Below are positions 1 through 6,629 of a DNA stretch of 8,561 nt, piece after piece (position 1 is the stretch's first letter; the number at the start of each line of letters is the position of its first letter). The stretch is from positions 1-8,561 of the forward strand of contig SKYX01000043.1 of assembly GCA_007127655.1 (NCBI GenBank), read 5' to 3'. The stretch comes from Desulfonatronum sp. GTDB lineage: Bacteria > Desulfobacterota > Desulfovibrionia > Desulfovibrionales > Desulfonatronaceae. The translations under genes were made by a program, and so were the position numbers. The notes below the pieces were generated by a model. It was not told the origin of the DNA. It made no database searches and worked only from the letters and a program-made list of their open reading frames with translations.

Positions 1-1840
1 CATTTTCGGGATTTTCCTCCGCAAGGCGCAAAACCTGATCATCCTTGCCAAGTCGCAGCAATGCCGTACACAACAGCGAGACGACGTTCTCTTCGTCCGT
101 GGGGTTGAGCCGGAGATACAGATTGGCGGCCCGCTCCACTTCATCCATGTCTTCAAGAGCAAGGTGCATTTCTATGGACCTGGCCAGGAGGCGCAACATG
201 GGGCGATTTTGGGGAAGGAGCCAGGGCATTTTCTCATCGGGTTCGAGCTTGACCTGCCGGATGATTTCTGCGGCTCTTTGCGACAGCATCGCGACTGAAG
301 CGGATATCTTCCGTACGGGTATGCCTTCCTTAGGGAGATTCAGCATGACGGCCAGCAGGTCGTCCAGGATATACAGGCTGCCAAAGACTTCGGGATGCTC
401 CTCAAGCAGTTCCATCCAGTCGTCGAATTCGTCTTCCTCCCAGACAAACATCTCGTCATCTTGATTGTCGTTCACGACACCCAGCGGTTTGGGCAGGGAA
501 AACACCTCATCCCAGGACTGCTCCAGTTCCATGAGGCCGTCATCTCCCGGCTGGATCACCCGGAAGGTGTCCAGGCCCAGCTGGGAGATCAGGGATTCCG
601 GATCACGAACCTCGTCTTGCATTGCTTGCATTGTCTCGGTGGCGATCGTCTCAGCCACGTCGTCAGGCATCTCGACGCTTGCAAAAAAATCCAAAAGCAG
701 TGCCTTATGCCCGTCCTCCCTGTCCTTGCCAAAATGCTCAATGGGGTAGACACGATACAACGGCACGGGCTGTTTCACGTGACTGGCGATCCATGTCTGC
801 AGTCGCTGAATCCGGCCCATGAGTTCGGCGTCTTCCTCTTCAATATCCTCAATCTTGTCCAGATCATCCTCATCCCAGTCCAGGGTGGGGGCCATCATCA
901 ATTTCCTCGCCTCCTGGGGATTCTCCATGACGGCTCGCAGGAAATCCAACAACCGTTGCGGATTTTCAATCTTGTCCGCCAGCTTGGTAATCTTGGCATG
1001 CCAGAAGACGGCCCTGTCCTTGGCCTGCTGCCAGCGGGATTCGACCAGAAGGAGTTGCAGTTCCAGAATACACAAGGAGATCGACTCCGGATCGTCCCGC
1101 ATGGCCTGGCCGAAGGCCTCCCAGGCTTCGGCCAGATAGCCCTGGTCCGCCAGAATGGTGGCCTTGCGTTGCAGGGCCACGGAGCGCAACGGTCCACGGG
1201 GGGCGTTGGCCAGGATGCGCTCGATAAAGGACATCTTGCGCACGACTTGAAAACACCGGTCATATGCGTCCATCAGCAGATCAAAGGCGTATTCCCCTAT
1301 CTCAGGGTCGAGACGATTCAGCTTTCCGGCAAACATTGATTCCAGGATGGTCACGGCCATCTCTCCTTGCCCAGTCTCCAGGAAACGTTCCGCCACGAAA
1401 GTGATGACGTTGCGGGGAATGCGCTTGCGCTCCAAAGCACTGATCAGTTCTTCATGCGGCAAGGTATCCACCACGATGTGCCAGAAAGCCTCCTCGTCCA
1501 AAGCCTCCATGGACGGGATCATGGCGCAACATTGTTTGTATTTTTTCCCGGAACCACAATCGCAACGATCATTTCTGCGCGGCGCGGGCAGCGGCTGGGG
1601 ACGAAAGTCGTTGCCGGGCAGCGGGGTAGAGTTCCAGATCATCCGGGCCAGCACTGTCGCCAACTGGTCCTGAACCATGGCGTCGATTTGCTCGAGTTGG
1701 GGATTTTGGCCGAGATAATCCGGAAGCGCCTGGCGGGCCCAGTCCATAAACCGGGACGAGTCTTCATGTCGCAGGATCTCGGCAACGGCATCTCTCATGA
1801 ATCGTTCAAGGTCGATAAAATCTGACAACTCTTTTTGCAT
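1..1840 (-). CDS. SEC-C motif protein with TPR-like helical regions (3' end outside window)
   Basis: The frame is open from ATG 1840 to the left edge: 613 residues and one base of the next codon, so the C-terminus is missing. The start has a GAGGG Shine-Dalgarno 9 nt upstream. Residues 90-105 (NDRCDCGSGKKYKQCC) form a SEC-C zinc-binding motif, CxCx8CC, with Cys93, 95, 104 and 105. This motif is known from the SecA C-terminus and from many otherwise unrelated proteins. Most of the rest looks alpha-helical; about 205-275 and 545-610 resemble TPR-type helix pairs (for example YLAEAWEAFGQAMRDDPES). There are strongly acidic stretches at about 321-340 and 460-482. No signal peptide or membrane span is visible, so it is probably cytosolic. 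It follows cmk on the same strand across a 195-nt gap that holds a repeat element. The function is unknown; a scaffold or chaperone-like role is only a guess. Gene and motif are certain, function is not. Confidence 0.85.
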   Translation of the reverse strand, partial: MQKELSDFIDLERFMRDAVAEILRHEDSSRFMDWARQALPDYLGQNPQLEQIDAMVQDQLATVLARMIWNSTPLPGNDFRPQPLPAPRRNDRCDCGSGKKYKQCCAMIPSMEALDEEAFWHIVVDTLPHEELISALERKRIPRNVITFVAERFLETGQGEMAVTILESMFAGKLNRLDPEIGEYAFDLLMDAYDRCFQVVRKMSFIERILANAPRGPLRSVALQRKATILADQGYLAEAWEAFGQAMRDDPESISLCILELQLLLVESRWQQAKDRAVFWHAKITKLADKIENPQRLLDFLRAVMENPQEARKLMMAPTLDWDEDDLDKIEDIEEEDAELMGRIQRLQTWIASHVKQPVPLYRVYPIEHFGKDREDGHKALLLDFFASVEMPDDVAETIATETMQAMQDEVRDPESLISQLGLDTFRVIQPGDDGLMELEQSWDEVFSLPKPLGVVNDNQDDEMFVWEEDEFDDWMELLEEHPEVFGSLYILDDLLAVMLNLPKEGIPVRKISASVAMLSQRAAEIIRQVKLEPDEKMPWLLPQNRPMLRLLARSIEMHLALEDMDEVERAANLYLRLNPTDEENVVSLLCTALLRLGKDDQVLRLAEENPEN

Positions 1841-1868
1841 TTCGGATTACCCTCGCTGATGTCCGTTT

Positions 1869-1876
1869 AAAATTTA
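1869..1876 (+). repeat. Left 8-bp direct repeat (putative target-site duplication) of element A
   Basis: The sequence AAAATTTA lies directly outside the GGGATGGTT end of element A. An identical copy is found at 2022-2029 directly outside the other end. A perfect 8-bp match placed exactly at both ends is what a transposition event leaves behind, although AT-rich octamers can match by chance. Confidence 0.65.
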
Positions 1877-2021
1877 GGGATGGTTTAATTATCCGAGAAA
1901 ATTGGTTTCCTTCCAGATACGGTTGTACATGCCGGGCGTAGGGGCGGCCGGCCGGTCGCCCCTGCATCGTGCGAATGCCAGAAGGAGGGCATTGATGTGT
2001 CAACAAATTCTAACCATCCCC
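1877..2021 (+). mobile_element. MITE-like non-coding element, copy A
   Basis: This 145-bp element begins with GGGATGGTTTAATT and ends with AATTCTAACCATCCCC, an imperfect terminal inverted repeat. A GC-rich palindrome (1938-1965) sits in the centre. It contains no credible gene. By eye it aligns along most of its length with 6479-6628 read on the minus strand, sharing for example AAAATTGGTT, ATACGGTTG, the central palindrome, CCAGAA and AACCATCCCC. An 8-bp direct repeat flanks it. It fills the gap between cmk (stop 2036) and the SEC-C gene (start 1840), so it separates two genes that may once have been closer. I infer a non-autonomous element mobilised by a transposase encoded elsewhere; 8-bp duplications occur in several IS families, so I do not assign one. 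Confidence 0.7.
1938..1965. repeat. Central imperfect palindrome of element A
   Basis: The half GTAGGGGCGGCCGG faces CCGGTCGCCCCTGC. The halves pair over 14 positions; the two imperfect pairs (1939/1964 and 1947/1956) are G-T wobbles in one strand. As RNA or single-stranded DNA this could form a stable hairpin. No T-run follows on either strand, so it is not a standard intrinsic terminator, although it could slow transcription leaving cmk. Confidence 0.7.
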
Positions 2022-2029
2022 AAAATTTA
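2022..2029 (+). repeat. Right 8-bp direct repeat (putative target-site duplication) of element A
   Basis: This is the second copy of AAAATTTA, immediately after the CCATCCCC end of element A and 6 bp before the cmk stop codon (minus strand). It is identical to 1869-1876. Confidence 0.65.
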
Positions 2030-2035
2030 TGAGTA

Positions 2036-2743
2036 TTAAGCCGTATTCTCAGCATCTACCGTCGGAGCATCCGACACGATTTCGACGATCTTTTCGACAA
2101 CCTCACTCGGAGCCAAACCCGCCGTGTCGATGATCACGGCGTCGTCCGCGGGCTTGAGCGGAGCGATGGGGCGGTTGCGGTCCTGCTCGTCGCGTTGGCG
2201 CAGATTGGCGATCAGGGCGTCCAGGTCCTCCTCCACGCCCATCTCCTTGAGTTGCAGCCAGCGCCGCCTGGCCCGCTCCTCGGGCGTAGCGTCCAGAAAA
2301 AATTTGTACCGGGCCTGGGGGAAAACAACGCTGCCCATGTCCCGGCCTTCGGCCACCAGGGAGGTTCCGGCTCCCAGGCGTTGCTGGGCCTGCTTGAGGA
2401 TTTCCCGAACCACGCCCACCTTGGCCAGATTCGAGGCCCACATCCCGACCTCCTCACGCCGGATTTCCTCGCCCAGCGGTTCTCCGTTCAGGAGCAGCAC
2501 GCTCTGGCCGCCTCGGCCCCGCAGGGTGAATTCCAATCCGTCGAGGCGGTCCCGCAAAACCTCCTCGCTCCAGGTCCAGCTTCGCGCCCCCAGGCGCAGA
2601 GCAAAAGCCCGAAACATGGCCCCGCTGTCCAGATAGGCAATGCCCAGCCGATCGGCGACCATTCTGGCCACGGTGGTCTTGCCCGATCCGGCCGGTCCGT
2701 CCAGGGTGACGACCAAGGGCTGTTCAGAATTTTGATCAGCCAT
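2036..2743 (-). CDS. cmk: Cytidylate (CMP/dCMP) kinase
   Basis: Cytosolic enzyme that phosphorylates CMP or dCMP with ATP to give the diphosphate, in pyrimidine salvage and RNA turnover. From ATG 2743 it has 235 residues, near the usual 220-230. Visible features are the P-loop GPAGSGKT (16-23), YLDSGAMFRAFA (37-48) of the nucleoside monophosphate kinase core, the family signature AEGRDMGSVVFP (131-142), the arginine-rich ERARRRW region (156-162), the DEQDRNRPIAPLKPADDAV segment (185-203) and the following IIDT. A GGAGG site 9 nt upstream supports ATG 2743. The frame is open to 2797, but that longer start would place 18 extra residues before the conserved N-terminus and lie deeper in hisC. The gene overlaps the end of hisC by 8 bp, indicating co-transcription and probably coupled translation. 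Element A starts just after its stop. Confidence 0.96.
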   Translation of the reverse strand: MADQNSEQPLVVTLDGPAGSGKTTVARMVADRLGIAYLDSGAMFRAFALRLGARSWTWSEEVLRDRLDGLEFTLRGRGGQSVLLLNGEPLGEEIRREEVGMWASNLAKVGVVREILKQAQQRLGAGTSLVAEGRDMGSVVFPQARYKFFLDATPEERARRRWLQLKEMGVEEDLDALIANLRQRDEQDRNRPIAPLKPADDAVIIDTAGLAPSEVVEKIVEIVSDAPTVDAENTA

Positions 2744-3845
2744 GGAGCACGGCCTCCAGTTCCCGGACGAAAATCCGGTTCTCCTCTTCCGTTCCAACGG
2801 TCACCCGCAGATACTCCTCCATGCCGTAACTCTTCAGGGGCCGGATGATCACTCCCTGCTCCAGGAGTTTCTGGAAGACCTCCAAGGCGGATAAGGCGCC
2901 TTGCCCTGGCTTGAACAGCAAAAAATTGGCCTGGGAAGGAAAGACGCGGCAACCAAGCCGGGTCAATTCCGTCGTCAGCCAGGCCCTTCCGGCCTGGACG
3001 CATTCCAGGGAGGCCTGGACGAAATGAACGTCGCGCAAGGCGGCCAGACCGGCGTTTTCCGCGAGGATGTTCACGCTGAAGGGCGGCTTGACCCGGATCA
3101 ACGCATCCGCCAGCCAGGGCGGCATGACCCCGTATCCCAGCCGCAGCCCCGCCAGCCCGTACAGCTTGGAAAAGGTTCGCAGCATGACCACGTTCGGAAA
3201 ATTACGCAGTCGGGACAGCAAGGAGTAGTGGTCCATGGGCGTGGCGAACTCCATGTAGGCTTCGTCCACCACCAGCAATGTCCGTGACGGGAGTTGCCGG
3301 GCGATGGTTACCAGTTCCTGAACCGGGGGAGCGTACCCCGTGGGATTGTCCGGGGTGGTTATGAAAACCAGGGCGGTTTGGTCAGTAGCGGCTTGCAGCA
3401 GCTTGTCCCAGGGGAAGTGAAACTCCTCGACCAGGGGAACGGTTCGGATCTCCACGCCACTGAGCTTGGCCAGCAGGCGGTACATGCTGAAGCTGGGCTC
3501 GAAGATCAGGATGTGATCACGTCCGGGGCGGGCCGCAACCCGGATCAACAGGTCGATGATCTCGTCCGAACCGTTGCCGGCCACGATCCACTCCTCCGGT
3601 ACCCTCAAATGCGTCGCCAAAGCCGCCCGCAACTCCGGACTGCCCGACCGGGGATACCGGAACACTCCAGCGGCGTGATCCTGCAAAGCCTTTTGAACCA
3701 TCGGCGAAACGCCCAGCGGATTTTCGTTGCTGGCCAGCTTGATGACGCGACTGAGACCGTATTTCTCACGTATCTCGTCAATGGAAAGCCCCGGAGCATA
3801 AGGGCTGAAGTCCTGAATTTCAGGACGAAGAAATGGTTGTTGCAC
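2736..3845 (-). CDS. hisC: Histidinol-phosphate aminotransferase
   Basis: PLP enzyme of histidine biosynthesis that converts imidazole-acetol phosphate and glutamate to histidinol phosphate and 2-oxoglutarate. The 369-residue length is typical of the fold type I family. Visible features are the substrate-contact segment LASNENPLG (37-45), AGNGSDEII (89-97), the PLP-binding PDNPTG (165-170) with Asn167, VVDEAYMEF (192-200) with Asp194 for the pyridine nitrogen, the Schiff-base Lys227 in TFSKLYGLAGLRLGYG, and the carboxylate-binding Arg347 in YLRVTVGTEEE. The start is GTG 3845: an in-frame TGA lies four codons upstream and GAGG sits 7 nt before it. It is the first gene after the pil operon and overlaps cmk by 8 bp. 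No other his gene is in the window. Related aminotransferases can look similar, but this motif set fits HisC well. Confidence 0.95.
   Translation of the reverse strand: MQQPFLRPEIQDFSPYAPGLSIDEIREKYGLSRVIKLASNENPLGVSPMVQKALQDHAAGVFRYPRSGSPELRAALATHLRVPEEWIVAGNGSDEIIDLLIRVAARPGRDHILIFEPSFSMYRLLAKLSGVEIRTVPLVEEFHFPWDKLLQAATDQTALVFITTPDNPTGYAPPVQELVTIARQLPSRTLLVVDEAYMEFATPMDHYSLLSRLRNFPNVVMLRTFSKLYGLAGLRLGYGVMPPWLADALIRVKPPFSVNILAENAGLAALRDVHFVQASLECVQAGRAWLTTELTRLGCRVFPSQANFLLFKPGQGALSALEVFQKLLEQGVIIRPLKSYGMEEYLRVTVGTEEENRIFVRELEAVLHG
2753..2757 (-). promoter_or_regulatory. Ribosome binding site of cmk
   Basis: GGAGG on the minus strand, inside the hisC coding end and 9 nt before ATG 2743. It decides the cmk start in favour of 2743 over the in-frame upstream start at 2797. 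Confidence 0.75.
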
Positions 3846-3852
3846 AATGAAG

Positions 3853-3867
3853 CCTCATGAACATGAG
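3853..3867 (-). promoter_or_regulatory. hisC ribosome binding site with overlapping inverted repeat
   Basis: GAGG (3853-3856) lies 7 nt before GTG 3845 and supports that start. It overlaps the inverted repeat CTCATG-TT-CATGAG (3854-3867, minus strand), which could fold over part of the binding site. The site is well supported; regulation by the repeat is a guess. Confidence 0.6.
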
Positions 3868-3923
3868 ATGACAAAAGCCTTGAGAACAGGGAAAGCGTAT
3901 CTTCCCCACCCCCAAGGCGACAG

Positions 3924-3948
3924 ACGGACCGGATTTGATCCGGTCCGT
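3924..3948. terminator. Perfect 11-bp stem-loop between pilQ and hisC
   Basis: ACGGACCGGAT and ATCCGGTCCGT form an 11-bp perfect stem with a 3-nt loop, 54 nt after the pilQ stop on the minus strand. Its position suggests that it ends or attenuates the pil transcript or protects its 3' end. Neither strand has a T-run after the stem, so it is not a textbook intrinsic terminator. The rest of the 157-base intergenic region shows no clear sigma-70 promoter. Confidence 0.5.
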
Positions 3949-3967
3949 TCTCCACGGAACGAAGCCC

Positions 3968-3983
3968 AACGCTTTTTAGCGCT
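3968..3983 (-). other. Small stem-loop after pilQ
   Basis: On the minus strand AGCGCT-AAAA-AGCGTT can pair over 6 bp with one G-U wobble, 19 nt after the pilQ stop. It is weak and may be chance; it could act together with the larger stem-loop at 3924-3948. Confidence 0.25.
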
Positions 3984-4002
3984 CCGGCAAGCACAATAAG
4001 TG

Positions 4003-5916
4003 CTACAGGATACTGGGCCGGATAAATATCAGCAACTCTTCCTTTCTTTCTTCGGAGATTCTGCTCTTGAAAAGATTCCCCAGGCCTGGAATGCTCGCCA
4101 GCCCAGGCACACGGTTCTCGCGGTGGCCTTCGGCGGCCTTGAACACGCCGCCCAAAACGATTGTTTCCCCGTTGTTGACGATCAACTTTGCCTCGGCGGA
4201 CTTGGTGTCGATATCGTCCCCAAATGGCACGTCGTCCTTGACGACAAGATCAAGAATGAGTTGGTCGTCAGGAGTAATTTGTGGCGTGACGGACAGTTCG
4301 AGAACCGCGTCTTCGAAGTCAGGCTGGGGATTGCCCGCGTCGTCAAGCACGTTGACCCGCACCCGGGTGCCTTGCTTGATCACCGCTCGTGAGTTGTTCA
4401 ACGTCACAATACGCGGGCTGGAGACGGTCCTGGACTCGCCCTGCAGTTCTCCGAGCTGCAACTGGACGTCCAGGGTGAACATATCCGGCCCCATGAGCTT
4501 GGAAATGAAGCCTCCGATTCCAAACGAGGGAGGCATGGCTATCGGCGTATTGACCAGGTATCCGGTCTGCCCGACACCGCCCTGGTTGATCGGGATTCCG
4601 CCGCCGGCCGCGCCATAGACGCCTCGGTAGTACTCCGTCGTCACGCCTTCAATGCCGCCTCCCCAGCGCAGCCCGATGGCGCGTTGAAACTCATCCGACG
4701 CATAAACGACCCTGGCCTCGATCATTACTTGTCGTTCGGGCTGGTCCAGTCTGTCGATGATTCCCTGAATCTGCCGGATTCGCAACGGAGAGTCCGTCAG
4801 GATAAGCGTGTTGGTCCGTGGGTCGAAACTGAGCCTGCCCCTGTCGCTCAGAAAGGGTCGCGTCCTGGCGTCCATCTCCGCCGCGGTAGCGTAATTGATC
4901 TGAATGTAGGCTGTCTGCAACGGTTCCAAGCGTTCGATGGTTTCCTGGGCCTGCATCGAGGCCTCCCGAGCGCGGCGGCGTTGTTCCCGTTCGCTCTCTA
5001 ACTGCTGGGCCGTACTGATGCGCAGGATGTTCCCCCGGACCACCATTCCCAGATTGCGCTGGGCAAGAACGAGGTCCAAGACCTGGTCCCAGGGTACGTT
5101 GTCCAGTTTCATGGAGATCCGGCCGCCGACCCCGGCGTCCAGGATCAGGTTATACCCGGCCACCTCGCCGATGAGCCGCAGCACATGCTCCACTTCGGCG
5201 TTCTGCAGATCAATGGAAATCGGCGTCCCGACGTACTCTTCGCGCATGCCCGGAAACAGCGCTTCTTCCTCGGGAAAGCGAGTTTCCATCGTATCCTGGA
5301 CTGGACGTTCCCGTGGCTCCGGACGGGCCGTCGGCACGGGCGAGGGCTTGGCATCTTCCGTCTGGGCTTGGGCGTCCACGAAACGCAAGACCAGCCCTTC
5401 CGGCACCTTCTCGGGCTCGATGACTATCGGGCCGGTGGCGGTCAATATCAACTCCCCGCCGTCGTCTGTATTCCGCAGCAACCCTGTTTTCACCGGATGG
5501 CCGAAGGCATGAAGCTGGTGCAGCCGGGCAACCGCAGCCGGTATGACGACATCGGGAAACAGAATCCGAATTTGCCCCGGGCGAGCTGAAACGGATCGCC
5601 ACGTCAGTTCACCGGTCGCTTCCAGACGGATGCCCACGACGTCGTCGGCCTGGAAAAAAGCCGCCTGGCGGATGACGGGCCGTGAATCAATCGTCCTTGA
5701 TTCTCCAACGAAATCCTCGACCAGTTGCGTCACACTTCCTTCGGCCGACACGATTTCCTCGGGTACGGGCTCCGGGGCGATTGCCTCGGCACCAATGGAA
5801 GTGCTCCCAAAAACCGTCACCAGCACGAACACAATCGCGCGGCACATGGAGAGCTGCAACCGGCTCGTCCGCAGACTTTTCGCCAAAAAAATTATATTTT
5901 CCTGGGCATTACCCAT
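4003..5916 (-). CDS. pilQ: Type IV pilus outer-membrane secretin
   Basis: PilQ forms the outer-membrane ring through which the pilus leaves the cell. From ATG 5916 it has 637 residues. They comprise a long basic n-region and hydrophobic signal core (about 24-44, ending SIGAEA), one AMIN-type domain for peptidoglycan binding (about 80-182), a Pro/Glu-rich linker, an STN/secretin N0 domain (about 230-302, ISIDLQNAEVEHVLRLIGE), a Glu/Arg-rich stretch (308-330), an N1 domain (about 333-398), and the C-terminal secretin domain with SSPRIVTLNN (499-508) and the hallmark VPGLASIPGLGNLF (603-616). It ends LLIFIRPSIL. It is shorter than the roughly 710-residue Pseudomonas protein, consistent with a single AMIN domain. 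GAGGGAG at 5923-5929 is 6 nt from ATG 5916 but touches the alternative ATG 5922, so I prefer 5916. Its start overlaps the end of pilP, and no gene follows until hisC. Confidence 0.96.
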   Translation of the reverse strand: MGNAQENIIFLAKSLRTSRLQLSMCRAIVFVLVTVFGSTSIGAEAIAPEPVPEEIVSAEGSVTQLVEDFVGESRTIDSRPVIRQAAFFQADDVVGIRLEATGELTWRSVSARPGQIRILFPDVVIPAAVARLHQLHAFGHPVKTGLLRNTDDGGELILTATGPIVIEPEKVPEGLVLRFVDAQAQTEDAKPSPVPTARPEPRERPVQDTMETRFPEEEALFPGMREEYVGTPISIDLQNAEVEHVLRLIGEVAGYNLILDAGVGGRISMKLDNVPWDQVLDLVLAQRNLGMVVRGNILRISTAQQLESEREQRRRAREASMQAQETIERLEPLQTAYIQINYATAAEMDARTRPFLSDRGRLSFDPRTNTLILTDSPLRIRQIQGIIDRLDQPERQVMIEARVVYASDEFQRAIGLRWGGGIEGVTTEYYRGVYGAAGGGIPINQGGVGQTGYLVNTPIAMPPSFGIGGFISKLMGPDMFTLDVQLQLGELQGESRTVSSPRIVTLNNSRAVIKQGTRVRVNVLDDAGNPQPDFEDAVLELSVTPQITPDDQLILDLVVKDDVPFGDDIDTKSAEAKLIVNNGETIVLGGVFKAAEGHRENRVPGLASIPGLGNLFKSRISEERKEELLIFIRPSIL

Positions 5917-6460
5917 GGCCATCTCCCTCGCTTGGATGCAGCTTGAGGATCACTTCCCTGACCTGTTCGCGACCAGCGATGTCCAGGCCATGTTCCTCGA
6001 TGATCACCTCGTTGGCGGTGATCCGGCGGACTTTGCCGCCGTACCGTCCCACGCCCACTCCGGGCCGAAGCACGAACCCCTTGCCGTCGGGCATCTCGAC
6101 CATGGCCAAAGCCTGGTCGGGACGATCCACGGCCCAGACGATGCCGATCACTCGCAACTGGGACGCCTCGACGCGCTCCAGCGGGGTCAACGCCCTGGTT
6201 GGGACCTGGGCCCGAAACGGCTCTTCCGGAGGGGCCGGGCGGACGAACGGGCGAAACGGATCCGGCTTTCCTTCCGGGCGGAAAGCGTAGCCGTCCGGGG
6301 TCCGCAACCAGTCCGGAAGTTCCAGGGAGGTGCCCATGAACAGCTCCTCCACTCCATTGTTCTCCTCTTCCATCGCCCAGGGAGTACATGGTGAAACGAG
6401 TTGAAAAAAAAACGCCAGGATCAGAAATACGCACCCAAAGAGCCCGGGGAAAAAGAACAC
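5909..6460 (-). CDS. pilP: Type IV pilus assembly protein PilP (start uncertain, 5' end altered by element B)
   Basis: PilP links the inner-membrane PilN/PilO dimer to the secretin PilQ across the periplasm. From GTG 6460 it has 183 residues, near the family's usual 175. It shows an N-terminal hydrophobic segment (2-21), a Pro-rich linker (about 61-82), and the C-terminal PilP beta domain (about 90-176) with LERVEASQLRVIGIVW, GVGVGRYGGKVRRITANEVIIEE and a final ILKLHP. GTG 6460 has a GGAAGAGG site but only 3 nt from its last GG to the start, and leaves no basic residue before the hydrophobic core; the basic run RNRKR lies just upstream in frame. The frame is open back to TTG 6616, through element B, without a clean ribosome binding site there. 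The likely original start is ATG 6702 (see that entry). There is no convincing lipobox, although PilP is a lipoprotein in some species. It overlaps pilQ. Confidence 0.85.
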   Translation of the reverse strand: MFFFPGLFGCVFLILAFFFQLVSPCTPWAMEEENNGVEELFMGTSLELPDWLRTPDGYAFRPEGKPDPFRPFVRPAPPEEPFRAQVPTRALTPLERVEASQLRVIGIVWAVDRPDQALAMVEMPDGKGFVLRPGVGVGRYGGKVRRITANEVIIEEHGLDIAGREQVREVILKLHPSEGDGHG

Positions 6461-6470
6461 AGCCCTCTTC

Positions 6471-6478
6471 CGATTGCG
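6471..6478 (-). repeat. Flanking 8-mer of element B, pilP side
   Basis: CGCAATCG on the minus strand adjoins the GGGATGGTT end of element B. It matches CGTAACCG at 6629-6636 in 6 of 8 positions, both differences being transitions. The neighbouring G extends the similarity to 7 of 9. I read it as a decayed target-site duplication because copy A has a perfect 8-bp repeat at the same place relative to its ends. Confidence 0.45.
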
Positions 6479-6628
6479 GGGATGGTTCTGAATTGGTTGG
6501 CAAATCGCAACGCCTTCTTTCTGGTAGCCGCTCGGTGTAGGGGTGACCGGCCGGTCACCCCTACAGCCTGGACATGAGCAACCGTATTCACAAGTGTCAA
6601 CCAATTTTATTGGCAAAACGCCCCCCCC
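6479..6628 (-). mobile_element. MITE-like non-coding element, copy B, inside the pilO-pilP junction
   Basis: This 150-bp element is related to copy A (1877-2021) and lies in inverted orientation to it. Its pilP-side end reads GGGATGGTTCTGAATTGG on the plus strand. Its pilO-side end (minus strand) is a G-run followed by CGTTTTGCCAATAAAATTGG, a degenerate version of the same end. The inner parts AATTGGTTGACAC and AATTGGTTGGCAA also face each other. The centre is a 30-bp perfect palindrome. It has no gene of its own, but on the minus strand it is open in the pilP frame from TTG 6616. It is the only sizeable spacer in an operon whose other genes overlap. It probably does not terminate transcription fully, since pilP and pilQ follow it and remain intact. 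Confidence 0.7.
6536..6565. repeat. Central perfect 30-bp palindrome of element B
   Basis: The half TGTAGGGGTGACCGG is followed directly by its exact reverse complement CCGGTCACCCCTACA. Relative to copy A, one paired position is changed on both arms (T-A here, C-G at 1945/1958 there), so pairing is kept although the bases differ. Confidence 0.9.
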
Positions 6629-6629
6629 C
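6621..6629 (-). repeat. Run of nine G at the element B / pilP junction
   Basis: Nine consecutive G on the minus strand (C on the plus) lie where the ATG 6702 frame enters element B. With nine G the frame stops at 6607-6609. With ten G (or seven) it passes through the whole element into pilP without a stop. Such runs change length by slippage and are also prone to sequencing error. Confidence 0.85.

Noticed and set aside
395..1339. Long plus-strand open frame (314 codons)
   Set aside because: It lies antisense to the SEC-C gene, resembles no known family, and is a by-product of GC-rich codon use in the real minus-strand gene.
1841..1930. Sigma-70 promoter for the SEC-C gene (GATAAT near 1890)
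   Set aside because: The -10-like hexamer has no convincing -35 partner at 16-18 nt, so I could not support a promoter.
1938..1965. Palindrome of element A as the terminator of cmk
   Set aside because: There is no T-run, and the related palindrome in element B sits inside an operon that must be transcribed past it.
2744..2797. Longer cmk start at 2797
   Set aside because: It adds 18 residues before the conserved N-terminus, and ATG 2743 has a good GGAGG site 9 nt away.
5543..6394. Plus-strand open frame (283 codons) over pilQ and pilP
   Set aside because: It is antisense to two clearly identified pil genes and has no recognisable domain.
6461..6616. TTG 6616 as the main pilP start
   Set aside because: Only a G-run lies upstream instead of a clean binding site, and the added residues come from the element. 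It is kept as an alternative, not as the call.
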